A DNA stretch of 64,000 bases from Pseudomonas persica (GTDB taxonomy: Bacteria; Pseudomonadota; Gammaproteobacteria; Pseudomonadales; Pseudomonadaceae). This document shows, piece by piece, positions 44,763 to 53,798 of this stretch. The stretch is taken from assembly GCF_900291015.1 (NCBI RefSeq), contig NZ_OLKL01000045.1:99551-163550 (forward strand). Direction: 5' to 3'. The notes beneath the pieces were generated by a model. The model had not been told where the DNA came from and did no database searches. It was given only the letters and a program-made list of their open reading frames with translations. The stretch's first letter is position 1, and every line of letters begins with the position of its first letter. A program made the translations under genes and the position numbers.

Positions 44763-45741
44763 CCAACACCTCGCTATACCCCTGCGCCATCGCCACCACC
44801 ACCTTGCGCTTGCCGGTAAACGGCGACCGCGCATGCGCCGCAAGCATGTTATCCAGCATCAGCACATCATTCGCCAGCCACGGAAAGCTGATGGTGCACT
44901 CATCCAGCACCCCGCGCACTTCATCGAGCAGCGAATCCTCGATGGTCGTACCGTCGCCGTAGTACACGTTACGCGGCAGGTCCTCTTCCTCGACGATGTC
45001 CATCAACGACTCGCGCACTTCTGGCTGCAGGTTCGACACATGGAACAGGTGCGCCTGGTTGAACCACACGTCATCCCCGGTCCGCGGGTGGCGCGCCACC
45101 ACCTGGCAGCGCTGGCGGGTGCGCAATTCGCCGTCATCCTTCCAGATGCACTCGATGGCATGCGCCCGGCAATAGGCTTCGACCTGGCGCGGGTCTTCAG
45201 TGTTGAACACCTGCGACCATTCCACATCAAGGCCGTTGCCGTAGTTGCGCACGTACATCAGCCCCTTCTCCACCAGCCGCTCACGAATGCCTGCCGGCAT
45301 GCGCCGGTACACCTCGCGGCTGTCGGCAATCGGCGTCTGGCCACCGCTCTCGGCGGGGATCACGCTGTAGAACCAGATCTTCATCGGCCATTCCAGGGTA
45401 TAGGCCTGCTCGTTGTGCAGGGGGATGCTCTGGTGTGCCGGGTACTCGGTGGAGGTGTACACGCCCTGGGTCACGTTGCTGCGCGGGGTGGAGCCAAACT
45501 CATAGTTGAGCAACGGGTGGCCGAAGGAAGCGGCGAACTGGCGGAAAGCTTCGGCGCCACCCACCTCGAACCCGCGAAACAGGATGCCGCCGGCCTGCAG
45601 CAGGTGCCGGTCCACCAGCGGCTGCAACTCGGCAAAGGCTTCCAGCAGGTCGATACCCGGCTCCGGCGCGCGCACCAGCAGCGGCAGGTTGCCGCGCGCG
45701 GCATCCAGGGGTTCGATGGCAAAGCTCAGCAGTTCACTCAT
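44758..45741 (-). CDS. SyrP-like aspartate beta-hydroxylase (TauD/TfdA dioxygenase)
   Basis: A 327-residue Fe(II)/2-oxoglutarate dioxygenase. The iron ligands appear as the HNE triad start in SIPLHNEQAYTLEWP and the distal His in LDNMLAAHARSPFTGKRKV, followed by the Arg that binds 2-oxoglutarate. An HxE rather than HxD motif is normal in the clavaminate-synthase-like branch to which SyrP belongs. SyrP-type enzymes hydroxylate the beta carbon of Asp while it is held on an NRPS carrier domain, giving the bidentate iron-binding OH-Asp of pyoverdines. Two Asp modules exist here (NRPS 1 and NRPS 2); which one is modified cannot be read directly. A promoter-like site lies 76 bases upstream and the gene is divergent from azurin. 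Confidence 0.85.
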   Translation of the reverse strand: MSELLSFAIEPLDAARGNLPLLVRAPEPGIDLLEAFAELQPLVDRHLLQAGGILFRGFEVGGAEAFRQFAASFGHPLLNYEFGSTPRSNVTQGVYTSTEYPAHQSIPLHNEQAYTLEWPMKIWFYSVIPAESGGQTPIADSREVYRRMPAGIRERLVEKGLMYVRNYGNGLDVEWSQVFNTEDPRQVEAYCRAHAIECIWKDDGELRTRQRCQVVARHPRTGDDVWFNQAHLFHVSNLQPEVRESLMDIVEEEDLPRNVYYGDGTTIEDSLLDEVRGVLDECTISFPWLANDVLMLDNMLAAHARSPFTGKRKVVVAMAQGYSEVLG

Positions 45742-45816
45742 GTCCGGTCACCTCAGGCCTGGGCCGCATAGGCGGCAAAATCGGGATATGCACCATGTCG
45801 GCGCCTGACTGAATGA

Positions 45817-45840
45817 ACGAGCGGGCGATGGGAAAATTCA
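45817..45840 (-). promoter_or_regulatory. Candidate iron-starvation promoter of syrP
   Basis: On the minus strand TGAAT (45840-45836), 16 bases, then CGT (45819-45817): one mismatch from TAAAT-N16-CGT. It points at syrP and sits 20 bases from the oppositely directed azurin site. Confidence 0.5.
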
Positions 45841-45859
45841 CCTCGGCCGCACACACAGC

Positions 45860-45883
45860 TAAAACCAGCGCGCGCCGGTTCGT
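45860..45883 (+). promoter_or_regulatory. Candidate iron-starvation promoter of azurin-pvdE
   Basis: TAAAA (45860-45864), 16 bases, then CGT (45881-45883), preceded by GC as in the extended consensus. One mismatch from TAAAT-N16-CGT. It lies 40 bases before the azurin ATG and no other promoter is obvious before pvdE. Confidence 0.58.
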
Positions 45884-45922
45884 CTGAACGATGTGCACCC
45901 TTCTATCGCCCAGGAACCGTAC

Positions 45923-46372
45923 ATGACTCGCCAGCTTCTGCTCCTCGCCCTGCTCGCCGTGGCCCCTGCCGCGTGGTCGGCAGAGCCATGCGCCGTGGAA
46001 ATCCATGGCACCGACCAGATGACCTTCGACAAGACCGTTATCAGCGTGCCCAAGGCCTGCGCCGTGTTCACCGTCACGCTGACCCACCCCGGCGCCATGC
46101 CGAAAAACGTGATGGGCCACAACTGGGTGCTGAGTACCCAGGCCGACATGCAGGGCGTGCTCGACGACGGCCAGAAAGCCGGCGAAGCGCTGGACTACGT
46201 GAAGCCCGGCGACACCCGGGTGATCGCCCACACCCGCCTGATCGGCGGCGGTGAAACAGACAGTATCAGCCTCGACACCCGGTCGCTGAAGGCAGGTACC
46301 GCGTACAGCTTCTACTGCTCGTTCCCGTTCCACAGCACCTTGATGAAAGGCTCCCTGACCCTCGGCAGTTGA
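45923..46372 (+). CDS. azu: Azurin (periplasmic blue copper protein)
   Basis: A 149-residue precursor. The signal peptide [19 protein letters not shown] would be cut before [14 protein letters not shown]. The mature domain keeps the copper ligands in azurin numbering: His46 in VMGHNWV, Cys112 in FYCSFP, His117 and the axial Met121 in HSTLMKG; the disulfide cysteines and Trp48 are also present. One extra residue (Pro) sits near the N-terminus. Position 116, Gly in typical azurins (FPGH), is Phe here (FPFH). Azurin carries single electrons in the periplasm. The start at 45923 was chosen for the signal peptide. pvdE follows 33 bases later without a promoter, so the two are likely co-transcribed from the iron-starvation site upstream. 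Confidence 0.93.
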   Translation: MTRQLLLLALLAVAPAAWSAEPCAVEIHGTDQMTFDKTVISVPKACAVFTVTLTHPGAMPKNVMGHNWVLSTQADMQGVLDDGQKAGEALDYVKPGDTRVIAHTRLIGGGETDSISLDTRSLKAGTAYSFYCSFPFHSTLMKGSLTLGS

Positions 46373-46405
46373 ACCGCCGCCACCTCACCAGCGAGATCAC
46401 GCTTC

Positions 46406-48058
46406 ATGAAAACCTCCTCCCCCGGGGCCATCCGCGAATTGCTGGGCCTGCTGAAACCCTACCGCCCGGCGGTATTCGTGTCGGTGCTGCTGGGCATGCT
46501 CGGCGGCCTGGCCGTGACCGCCCTGCTGGCTACCGTCAACCAGGGCCTGCATGCCGCTGGCGGCATGAGCCAGGGCGTGATCCTGGCCTTCGCCGGCCTG
46601 TGCGTGCTGGCCCTGGTCAGCAGCGTGGCGGCCGACAGCGGCACCAACTACGTAGGGCAGAAAGTCATCGCCAGACTGCGCAAGGACCTCGGCGCCAAGG
46701 TGCTGTCCGCGCCGATCGAGCAGATCGAGCGCTACCGCACCCACCGCCTGATCCCGGTGCTGACCCGCGACGTCGACACCATCAGCGACTTCGCCTTCGC
46801 CTTCGCCCCGCTGGCCATCTCGCTCACCACCGTGACCGGCTGCATGGCCTACCTGGCCTGGCTATCGTGGCCGATTTTCCTCATCACCCTGGCAGCCATC
46901 GGCATCGGCAGCGGCGTGCAGTACTTTGCCCGGCAAAAAGGCGTTGCCGGCTTCAACGCTGCCCGCGATGCCGAAGACAACCTGCAAAAGCACTACTCGG
47001 CCATCGCCGAGGGCGCCAAGGAGCTGCGCATCGACCGTCGCCGCCGCCACGCCATGCTGACCCGCAACATCCAGGGCAGCGCCGACTTCATCGCCAACAC
47101 CCATATCCGCGCCATCAACATCTTCGTCGCGGCCAAGAGCCTGGGCTCGATGCTGTTCTTCGTGGTCATCGGCCTGACCCTGGCCCTGCAATCGCTATGG
47201 CCGAGCAACGACCCGGCGGTGATGAGCGGCTTCGTGCTGGTGCTGCTGTACATGAAAGGCCCGCTGGAAACCTTGATCGGCAACCTGCCGATCCTTGGCC
47301 GCGCCCAAGTGGCGTTCCGCCGCATTGCCGAGCTGTCCGAGCGTTTCTCCTCGCCGGAGCCGCACCTGTTGCTGGAGCCGCCGGTCAAACGCACTGCCCC
47401 GGCCAGCGCGCATCTGGAACTGCACAACGTCGAGTACGCCTACCCGCCGGTGGACGGCAACGAGCCGTTCCGCGTGGGGCCGGTGAACCTGAGCATCGAA
47501 CCGGGCGAGATCCTGTTCATCGTCGGCGAGAACGGCTGCGGCAAGACTTCGCTGATCAAGCTGCTGTTGGGCCTGTACACCCCGCAACGCGGCGAAGTAC
47601 GCCTGAACGGCAAGGCGGTCGGCCCGGAGGGGCTGGATGACTATCGCCAGCTGTTCACCACGGTGTTCGCCGACTATTACCTGTTCGACGACCTGCCCGA
47701 GCACGAGCACAGCCTGCCCAGCGATGCCACGCGCTACCTGGAACGGCTGGAGATCGCCCACAAGGTGAGCGTGCGCGATGGTGCCTTTACCACCACCGAC
47801 CTGTCGACCGGGCAGCGCAAACGGCTGGCGCTGGTCAATGCCTGGCTCGACGGGCGGCCGGTGCTGGTGTTCGACGAATGGGCGGCGGACCAGGACCCGA
47901 CTTTCCGTCGGGTGTTCTACACCGAGCTGCTGCCGGACCTGAAGCGTTTGGGCAAGACCATCATCGTGATTTCGCATGATGACCGCTATTTCGATACCGC
48001 GGACAAGGTGGTGCACCTTAGCCGGGGCAAGGTGGTCGAGGCGTTGGAGCCGGCGTGA
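46406..48058 (+). CDS. pvdE: PvdE-type cyclic-peptide/siderophore ABC exporter
   Basis: A 550-residue fused half-transporter: six membrane helices (about 1-300, starting LLKPYRPAVFVSVLLGMLGG) followed by an ATPase domain. The ATPase shows Walker A GENGCGKTSL (from residue 374), the signature LSTGQRKRLAL, Walker B VLVFDEWAADQD and the switch His in VISHDDRYFD. PvdE moves the acylated, still non-fluorescent pyoverdine precursor into the periplasm for maturation. Length and the DEWAADQDP sequence are typical of the PvdE/SyrD/YojI group. Second gene of the azurin operon. The export substrate is inferred from the neighbouring NRPS genes. Confidence 0.92.
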   Translation: MKTSSPGAIRELLGLLKPYRPAVFVSVLLGMLGGLAVTALLATVNQGLHAAGGMSQGVILAFAGLCVLALVSSVAADSGTNYVGQKVIARLRKDLGAKVLSAPIEQIERYRTHRLIPVLTRDVDTISDFAFAFAPLAISLTTVTGCMAYLAWLSWPIFLITLAAIGIGSGVQYFARQKGVAGFNAARDAEDNLQKHYSAIAEGAKELRIDRRRRHAMLTRNIQGSADFIANTHIRAINIFVAAKSLGSMLFFVVIGLTLALQSLWPSNDPAVMSGFVLVLLYMKGPLETLIGNLPILGRAQVAFRRIAELSERFSSPEPHLLLEPPVKRTAPASAHLELHNVEYAYPPVDGNEPFRVGPVNLSIEPGEILFIVGENGCGKTSLIKLLLGLYTPQRGEVRLNGKAVGPEGLDDYRQLFTTVFADYYLFDDLPEHEHSLPSDATRYLERLEIAHKVSVRDGAFTTTDLSTGQRKRLALVNAWLDGRPVLVFDEWAADQDPTFRRVFYTELLPDLKRLGKTIIVISHDDRYFDTADKVVHLSRGKVVEALEPA

Positions 48059-48063
48059 AGCAG

Positions 48064-48090
48064 CAAGGGGGTTGTGCGCAACCCTCTTGT
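48064..48090 (+). terminator. Hairpin after pvdE
   Basis: AAGGGGGTTG and CAACCCTCTT flank a short GTGCG-type loop directly after the pvdE stop and before the CTATAAT repeats. The following TTGTC is a weak T tract, so termination is probable but not certain. Confidence 0.5.
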
Positions 48091-48100
48091 CAGCCACAAG

Positions 48101-48195
48101 CTATAATCGCTCTATAGAGCATCTATAATTCTCTATAAACCCTGCCGCTGCCAAATCTATAATCCTTCTATAATCAACCTATAATTGCCTATAAA
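48101..48195 (+). repeat. Phased CTATAAT repeat array (eight units) before the ATPase gene
   Basis: CTATA-based heptamers begin at 48101, 48112, 48123, 48133 and again at 48157, 48168, 48179, 48189. Both groups of four have the same spacing (11, 11, 10), about one DNA turn, and start 56 bases apart. Five units read CTATAAT, two CTATAAA and one CTATAGA. The array ends just before the GGAGG of the ATPase gene. It looks like a multi-site operator or iteron set read from one face of the helix; each TATAAT is also a perfect -10 hexamer. Confidence 0.88.
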
Positions 48196-48214
48196 TTGAA
48201 ATGGAGGGGCGGCA

Positions 48215-49372
48215 ATGCCTGAAACCGTCTATCACCGTCCGGCGCTCGCGTCCCGCCTGTCGAAATTGATCCTGCAAGTCGCCGTGGGCAGCGCAGCAGG
48301 TTCAGGCGTGTTTCTCGCAGCGCCACGGCGTACCGGTAAGTCCACCTTTGCCCGCGAAGACCTACGCCCCGCCCTCGAAACAGCCGGGGCCATCGTGCTG
48401 TATGCCGATCTGTGGAAAGACCTGACCAAGGATCCCGGGCAGGTCATCGTAGAAGCAGTGCGTGAGGCGGTCGGGCGTAACGAAGGCTTCATCACGCGGC
48501 TGGCAAGGTCATCTGGCATGGAGAAGGTCACTGTCGGCGGCCTGAACTTCAGCTTGGACAAGATCGGACTGGGGCAAGATGTCGACCTGACCACCGCCCT
48601 GGCGGCGCTCTCCGATGAATCCCGCAAGATCATCGTACTGATCATCGACGAAGCACAGCATGCAATCACGACCGAGCAAGGAATAACGGCGCTGTTCGCC
48701 CTCAAGGCAGCCAGAGACGAGCTCAACAGTTCGAAGCACCATGGCCTGCGCATCGTCTGCACCGGTTCCAACCGGGACAAGCTGGCCATGCTGCGCAACA
48801 GCAAGGACCAGGCGTTCTTCGGCGCCTCCATGGTGCAGTTCCCGACGCTGGACCAGGACTTCATCGACTGGCTATGCGCCAATATCGACCTGCCATGCGC
48901 ACTCGACCCGGCAGAGGTGTTCCAGCTCTTCAAGGAAAGCGGCTACCGGCCAGAGCTGTTGGGTGCGGCAGCGGATGAAATCCGCTTTGACTTCGGCATC
49001 GAACCCGAGGCCATTCCGGCACGATTCAGGGAGCTTGTTCAGGCACAAGCCAATGACTTGAACGCAAACCTGAAAAAGGTGATCCACAGCCTTACGCCTA
49101 TCCAGTCTGCCGTTTTACGTGTGATGTGCTTGAAAGGGAACGACTACGCGCCGTTCGAGGCCCCGACCCTGGCACTGTATGCCAGCGCGATGGAACAGGC
49201 CGGCGTGGAGGCAAGCGAAGTAAAGGCCGAGGTACCGGGGGTACAGCAAGCGCTTATTGCCTTGCAGGACAAGAGCCTGGTGTGGAAAGCATCGCGGGGA
49301 GTGTACGCGGTAGATGAACAGGTGATCGTTGATATCGTGCGTGGCGACGGTTTGCTGGAGGGTCTTGCCTGA
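48215..49372 (+). CDS. AAA-type ATPase of unknown function
   Basis: A 385-residue cytoplasmic ATPase. The P-loop is APRRTGKST (residues 36-44), Walker B is IIVLIIDEAQHA (around 140-150) and a sensor-like RIVCTGSNRDKL follows, a layout like ORC/Cdc6- or STAND-type ATPases. The C-terminal third (from LTPIQSAVLRVMC to ALQDKSLVWKASRGVYAVDE) resembles a winged helix, consistent with DNA binding. The start at 48215 has GGAGG close upstream. It is flanked by unrelated genes and has no obvious partner. Role unknown; self-regulation through the repeats just upstream is inferred. Confidence 0.78.
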   Translation: MPETVYHRPALASRLSKLILQVAVGSAAGSGVFLAAPRRTGKSTFAREDLRPALETAGAIVLYADLWKDLTKDPGQVIVEAVREAVGRNEGFITRLARSSGMEKVTVGGLNFSLDKIGLGQDVDLTTALAALSDESRKIIVLIIDEAQHAITTEQGITALFALKAARDELNSSKHHGLRIVCTGSNRDKLAMLRNSKDQAFFGASMVQFPTLDQDFIDWLCANIDLPCALDPAEVFQLFKESGYRPELLGAAADEIRFDFGIEPEAIPARFRELVQAQANDLNANLKKVIHSLTPIQSAVLRVMCLKGNDYAPFEAPTLALYASAMEQAGVEASEVKAEVPGVQQALIALQDKSLVWKASRGVYAVDEQVIVDIVRGDGLLEGLA

Positions 49373-49418
49373 GCGGCCTTGTTTCGCGATGGGCTGCAAA
49401 GCAGCCCACCAGGCAGAA

Positions 49419-50354
49419 TCAGAACAACCAGCGATACAGCAGATAAGCCACCATCACCGCCAGCACTGGCCGCAACACGCGGTAGGCCTTGGGGTTGGCG
49501 CGCTTGAACTGCTTCACCTGGCCACTGATCCGGTTGCTGAAGCGCTTGCTCCAGGCATAGGCCTGGTTGATCCCGCCCACACGCTCGTCGTCAGTGTTCT
49601 GCGGTGCAGTAGCACGGCCGAGGAAGGCGCTGACCTGGCGGTTGATGCGGGTCATCAGCGGGCTGCTCAGCGGGCGCTCGATGTCACAGAACAGGATCAC
49701 CCGGGTCACATCGGTCTCGTTCTTGACCCAGTGCACGTAGGTTTCGTCGAACATCACATCCTCGCCATCACGCCAGGCATATTCCTGGCCGTCGACGTAG
49801 ATGCGGCAAGCATCGGAGTTGGGGGTGGACAGGCCCAGGTGGTAGCGCAGGGAACCGGCGAACGGGTCGCGGTGCGGGTTCAGGTGGCTACCGCCGGGCA
49901 GCAGGGCGAACATCGCACCCTTGACGTTGGGGATGCTGCTGACCAGTTCGACGGTGCGTGGGCACAGGGTCTCAGCAGAAGGCAACGGTTTGTCGTACCA
50001 CTTCAGGTAAAAGCGCTTCCAGCCTTTCTTGAAGAATGAACCGAAGCCGGCGTCGTTATCCTTCGCGGCGGCGCGGATGTAGCCCTCGTCGAACAGGCGC
50101 ATGGCCTCTTCGCGGATTTCCTGCCAGTTGTCCTTCAGCACGTCCAGCTCGGGGAAGCGCTGGCGGTCCAGGTAGGGCTTGGACGGTACGCCGGAAAACA
50201 GGTACATCAGGCTGTTGTAGGGGGCGAACAGCGCCGAATGGTTGACGAACTGGCGCAACACCGGCAGGCGAGCCTTGCCGCGCAGGTGCACGAACAGCAC
50301 GCTGCCGAAAAACACCAGCAAGACACCCGCCTTGGCTGCAAAGGAAAAGGTCAT
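49419..50354 (-). CDS. lpxO: LpxO-like lipid A hydroxylase
   Basis: A 311-residue Fe(II)/2-oxoglutarate enzyme of the aspartyl/asparaginyl hydroxylase family. Iron ligands appear in HLNPHRDPFAGSLRYHLGL (His and Asp) and DETYVHWVKNETDVTRVILF (second His, then the Arg for 2-oxoglutarate). A membrane helix at each end (AAKAGVLLVFFGSVLFVHL and VLRPVLAVMVAYLLYRWLF) anchors it to the inner membrane. LpxO adds a 2-hydroxyl to the secondary laurate chains of lipid A. Family assignment is firm; the exact acyl target is inferred. It is transcribed alone. Confidence 0.87.
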   Translation of the reverse strand: MTFSFAAKAGVLLVFFGSVLFVHLRGKARLPVLRQFVNHSALFAPYNSLMYLFSGVPSKPYLDRQRFPELDVLKDNWQEIREEAMRLFDEGYIRAAAKDNDAGFGSFFKKGWKRFYLKWYDKPLPSAETLCPRTVELVSSIPNVKGAMFALLPGGSHLNPHRDPFAGSLRYHLGLSTPNSDACRIYVDGQEYAWRDGEDVMFDETYVHWVKNETDVTRVILFCDIERPLSSPLMTRINRQVSAFLGRATAPQNTDDERVGGINQAYAWSKRFSNRISGQVKQFKRANPKAYRVLRPVLAVMVAYLLYRWLF

Positions 50355-50527
50355 GCATTCACTCCTTGACGAAGAGACCGGGCTGCGCGCCCTGCCCTCC
50401 TGAAAATCATCCTGCCATCATAAACCGATGCCGCCGGGGTAAAAACAGCCTGGGCGGCAACTCATTCATGAAGATTTTGCAATAAAGCAAGCCGCCGAGC
50501 CTTGCGCCGGATCAGCGGCAAGGCCGT

Positions 50528-51502
<975 letters not shown>

Positions 51503-51636
51503 GGCAGGGGTCCTTGGCATGAAGAAAAGCAGGGAAAGACCTAAAGGGTAAGCCCGGGCCGGTGGCCCGTAAAGCCTGTTCGAACTCACCCAGACTTGTT
51601 GCGGTCAACCGCATATCCTGCCTTGGAGACACTTCG

Positions 51637-52710
51637 ATGAGAGCCCGTTTTCGCTGGCCGTCGATCGGCCTGGCGAGCCTGATCGTGCTGTTGGTGGCAC
51701 TGCACCTGGCCCTGCCCTATCTGGTGCGCGACTACCTCAACGACAAACTGGCCGACATGGGCGACTACCGCGGCCAGGTGGCCGATGTGGACCTGGCCTG
51801 GTGGCGCGGCGCCTACCAGATCAACGGGCTGAAGATCGTCAAGACCACCGGCAAGGTGCCGGTGCCGTTTCTCGACGCTCCGCTGATTGACCTGTCGGTG
51901 AGCTGGCAGGCCCTGTGGTACGACCGCGCAGTGGTAGCCGAAGTGGTGTTCGACCGGCCGGAACTCAACTTCGTCGATGGCGGCAACAAACAGAACTCGC
52001 AGACCGGTCAGGGCACCGACTGGCGCCAGCAACTGGAAAAACTGCTGCCGATCACCCTGGACGAGGTTCGCATCGACAAAGGCGTGCTGACTTTCCGCAA
52101 CTTCAACTCCAGACCACCGGTCAACCTCAAGGCCACCCAACTGGACGCCAACATCCGCAACCTGACCAACGTACGCGACAAAAAGGGCCGGCGCGACGCC
52201 AGCCTGGACGCCAGCGCCCTGCTGCTGGGAGATGCCAAGGTGGAAAGCCGTGCCACCTTCGACCCGTTCAGCGATTTCGACGACTTCCAGTTCCGCCTGC
52301 GCGCCACAGGCATCGAGTTGCGCAAGCTCAATGACTTTTCCGGCGCCTACGGCAAGTTCGACTTCAATGCCGGGCACGGCGACCTGGTGATCGAAGCCCA
52401 GGCCGAAAAGGGCCGGCTGACCGGCTATATCAAGCCGCTGCTGCGCGATGTGGAGGTGTTCAACTGGCACCAGGATGTGCAGGAAGAGGACAAAGGCTTT
52501 TTCCGCTCGGTGTGGGAGGCGCTGGTGGGTGCGACCCAGACCGTGCTGAAGAACCAGCCGAAAAACCAGTTCGCCACCCGCGTGGAACTCAATGGCAGCG
52601 TACACAAGCAGGATATCAGCGCTTTCGAGGCGTTTTTGCAGATCCTGTGCAACGGCTTTATCCAGGCGTTCAATGCGCAGTACGAGCAGCCGGCGCCGAA
52701 GTCTGACTGA
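51637..52710 (+). CDS. DUF748 domain envelope protein
   Basis: A 357-residue protein with an N-terminal membrane anchor (IGLASLIVLLVALHLALPYL) and a large periplasmic part in the AsmA-like style of long beta repeats: VADVDLAWWRGAYQINGLKI, DEVRIDKGVLTFRNFNSRPP and GKFDFNAGHGDLVIEAQAEK. This matches DUF748, related to AsmA/TamB-type proteins. Function unknown, probably envelope maintenance. GGAG precedes the ATG at 51637. Confidence 0.83.
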   Translation: MRARFRWPSIGLASLIVLLVALHLALPYLVRDYLNDKLADMGDYRGQVADVDLAWWRGAYQINGLKIVKTTGKVPVPFLDAPLIDLSVSWQALWYDRAVVAEVVFDRPELNFVDGGNKQNSQTGQGTDWRQQLEKLLPITLDEVRIDKGVLTFRNFNSRPPVNLKATQLDANIRNLTNVRDKKGRRDASLDASALLLGDAKVESRATFDPFSDFDDFQFRLRATGIELRKLNDFSGAYGKFDFNAGHGDLVIEAQAEKGRLTGYIKPLLRDVEVFNWHQDVQEEDKGFFRSVWEALVGATQTVLKNQPKNQFATRVELNGSVHKQDISAFEAFLQILCNGFIQAFNAQYEQPAPKSD

Positions 52711-52813
52711 ACGCGCGTGACGGGGCATTCAGGGACTGAATAGCTGGTCTGCGTTTCCACTCGGCGAACCCCGCGTTATAGTCGGTGGCAAATCAAAAAT
52801 ATGTGCTGCCTGT

Positions 52814-52915
52814 CCTGGCCTCTTCGCGGGTAAACCCGCTCCCACAGGTATTCCACAAACCTCAGGATAGGTGGGGTACCAGTGGGAGCGGGTTTACCCG
52901 CGAAAGGGCCGGTAC
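52814..52915. repeat. REP pair, inverted
   Basis: CTCTTCGCGGGTAAACCCGC plus CTCCCACAGG on the left; GTGGGAGCGGGTTTACCCGC on the right. It occupies the space directly upstream of the MoxR-type gene. Confidence 0.85.
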
Positions 52916-52939
52916 AGGCTTCCAGCAGAGGACAGACCC

Positions 52940-53785
52940 ATGAAGTTCGAAGGCACCCGCGACTACGTCGCCACAGACGACCTGAAACTGGCGGTAAACG
53001 CGGCCATCACCCTCGAACGCCCCTTGCTGGTCAAGGGCGAACCCGGCACCGGCAAGACCATGCTCGCCGAGCAGCTGGCGGCCTCGTTCGGTGCGCGCCT
53101 GATCACCTGGCACATCAAGTCCACCACCAAGGCCCACCAGGGCCTCTACGAGTACGATGCAGTCAGCCGCCTGCGTGACTCGCAGCTGGGCGTGGACAAG
53201 GTCCACGATGTGCGCAACTACCTGAAAAAGGGCAAGCTGTGGGAGGCCTTCGAAGCGGAGGAACGGGTCATCCTGCTGATCGACGAAATCGACAAGGCCG
53301 ACATCGAGTTCCCCAACGATCTGCTGCAAGAGCTCGACAAGATGGAGTTCTACGTCTACGAAATCGACGAGACCATCAAGGCCAGACAGCGCCCGATCAT
53401 CATCATCACCTCCAACAACGAAAAGGAGCTGCCGGACGCCTTCCTGCGCCGCTGCTTCTTCCACTACATCGCCTTCCCCGACCGCACCACCCTGCAGCAG
53501 ATCGTCGACGTGCACTACCCGAACATCAGCCAGTCGCTGGTCAGCGAGGCGCTGGACGTGTTCTTCGACGTACGCAAGGTACCGGGCCTGAAGAAAAAGC
53601 CGTCCACCTCCGAACTGGTCGACTGGCTCAAGCTGCTGATGGCCGACAACATCGGTGAAGCGGTGCTGCGCGAACGCGACCCGACCAAGGCCATTCCGCC
53701 GCTGGCCGGCGCGCTGGTGAAGAACGAGCAGGACGTGCAGCTGCTCGAGCGCCTGGCCTTCATGAGCCGGCGCGGCAACCGCTGA
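52940..53785 (+). CDS. MoxR-family AAA+ ATPase
   Basis: A 281-residue ATPase. Walker A is GEPGTGKTMLAEQL (from about residue 32), Walker B is VILLIDEIDKADIEFPNDLL, sensor 1 is IIITSNNEKELPDAFLRRC with an arginine finger. MoxR proteins act as chaperone-like motors that fit cofactors or activate partner complexes, nearly always with a VWA-domain protein, which is encoded 13 bases downstream. AGAGGA precedes the ATG at 52940. The client complex is not apparent from the neighbours. Confidence 0.9.
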   Translation: MKFEGTRDYVATDDLKLAVNAAITLERPLLVKGEPGTGKTMLAEQLAASFGARLITWHIKSTTKAHQGLYEYDAVSRLRDSQLGVDKVHDVRNYLKKGKLWEAFEAEERVILLIDEIDKADIEFPNDLLQELDKMEFYVYEIDETIKARQRPIIIITSNNEKELPDAFLRRCFFHYIAFPDRTTLQQIVDVHYPNISQSLVSEALDVFFDVRKVPGLKKKPSTSELVDWLKLLMADNIGEAVLRERDPTKAIPPLAGALVKNEQDVQLLERLAFMSRRGNR

Positions 53786-53798
53786 CAGGAGCCGGGCC

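Noticed and set aside
48087-48107. A standard sigma-70 promoter made of TTGTCA and the first TATAAT
   Set aside because: The spacer is only 9 bases, far from the required 16-18.
48101-48195. CRISPR array
   Set aside because: The repeats are only 7 bases with 3-4 base gaps and no spacers or cas genes; an operator or iteron array fits better.
50499-50524. Terminator hairpin after cysK (GCCTTGC/GCAAGGC)
   Set aside because: The stem is short and no T tract follows on the minus strand.
50355-50527. A further small gene between lpxO and cysK
   Set aside because: No reading frame with a start, ribosome site and coding character was found in these 173 bases.
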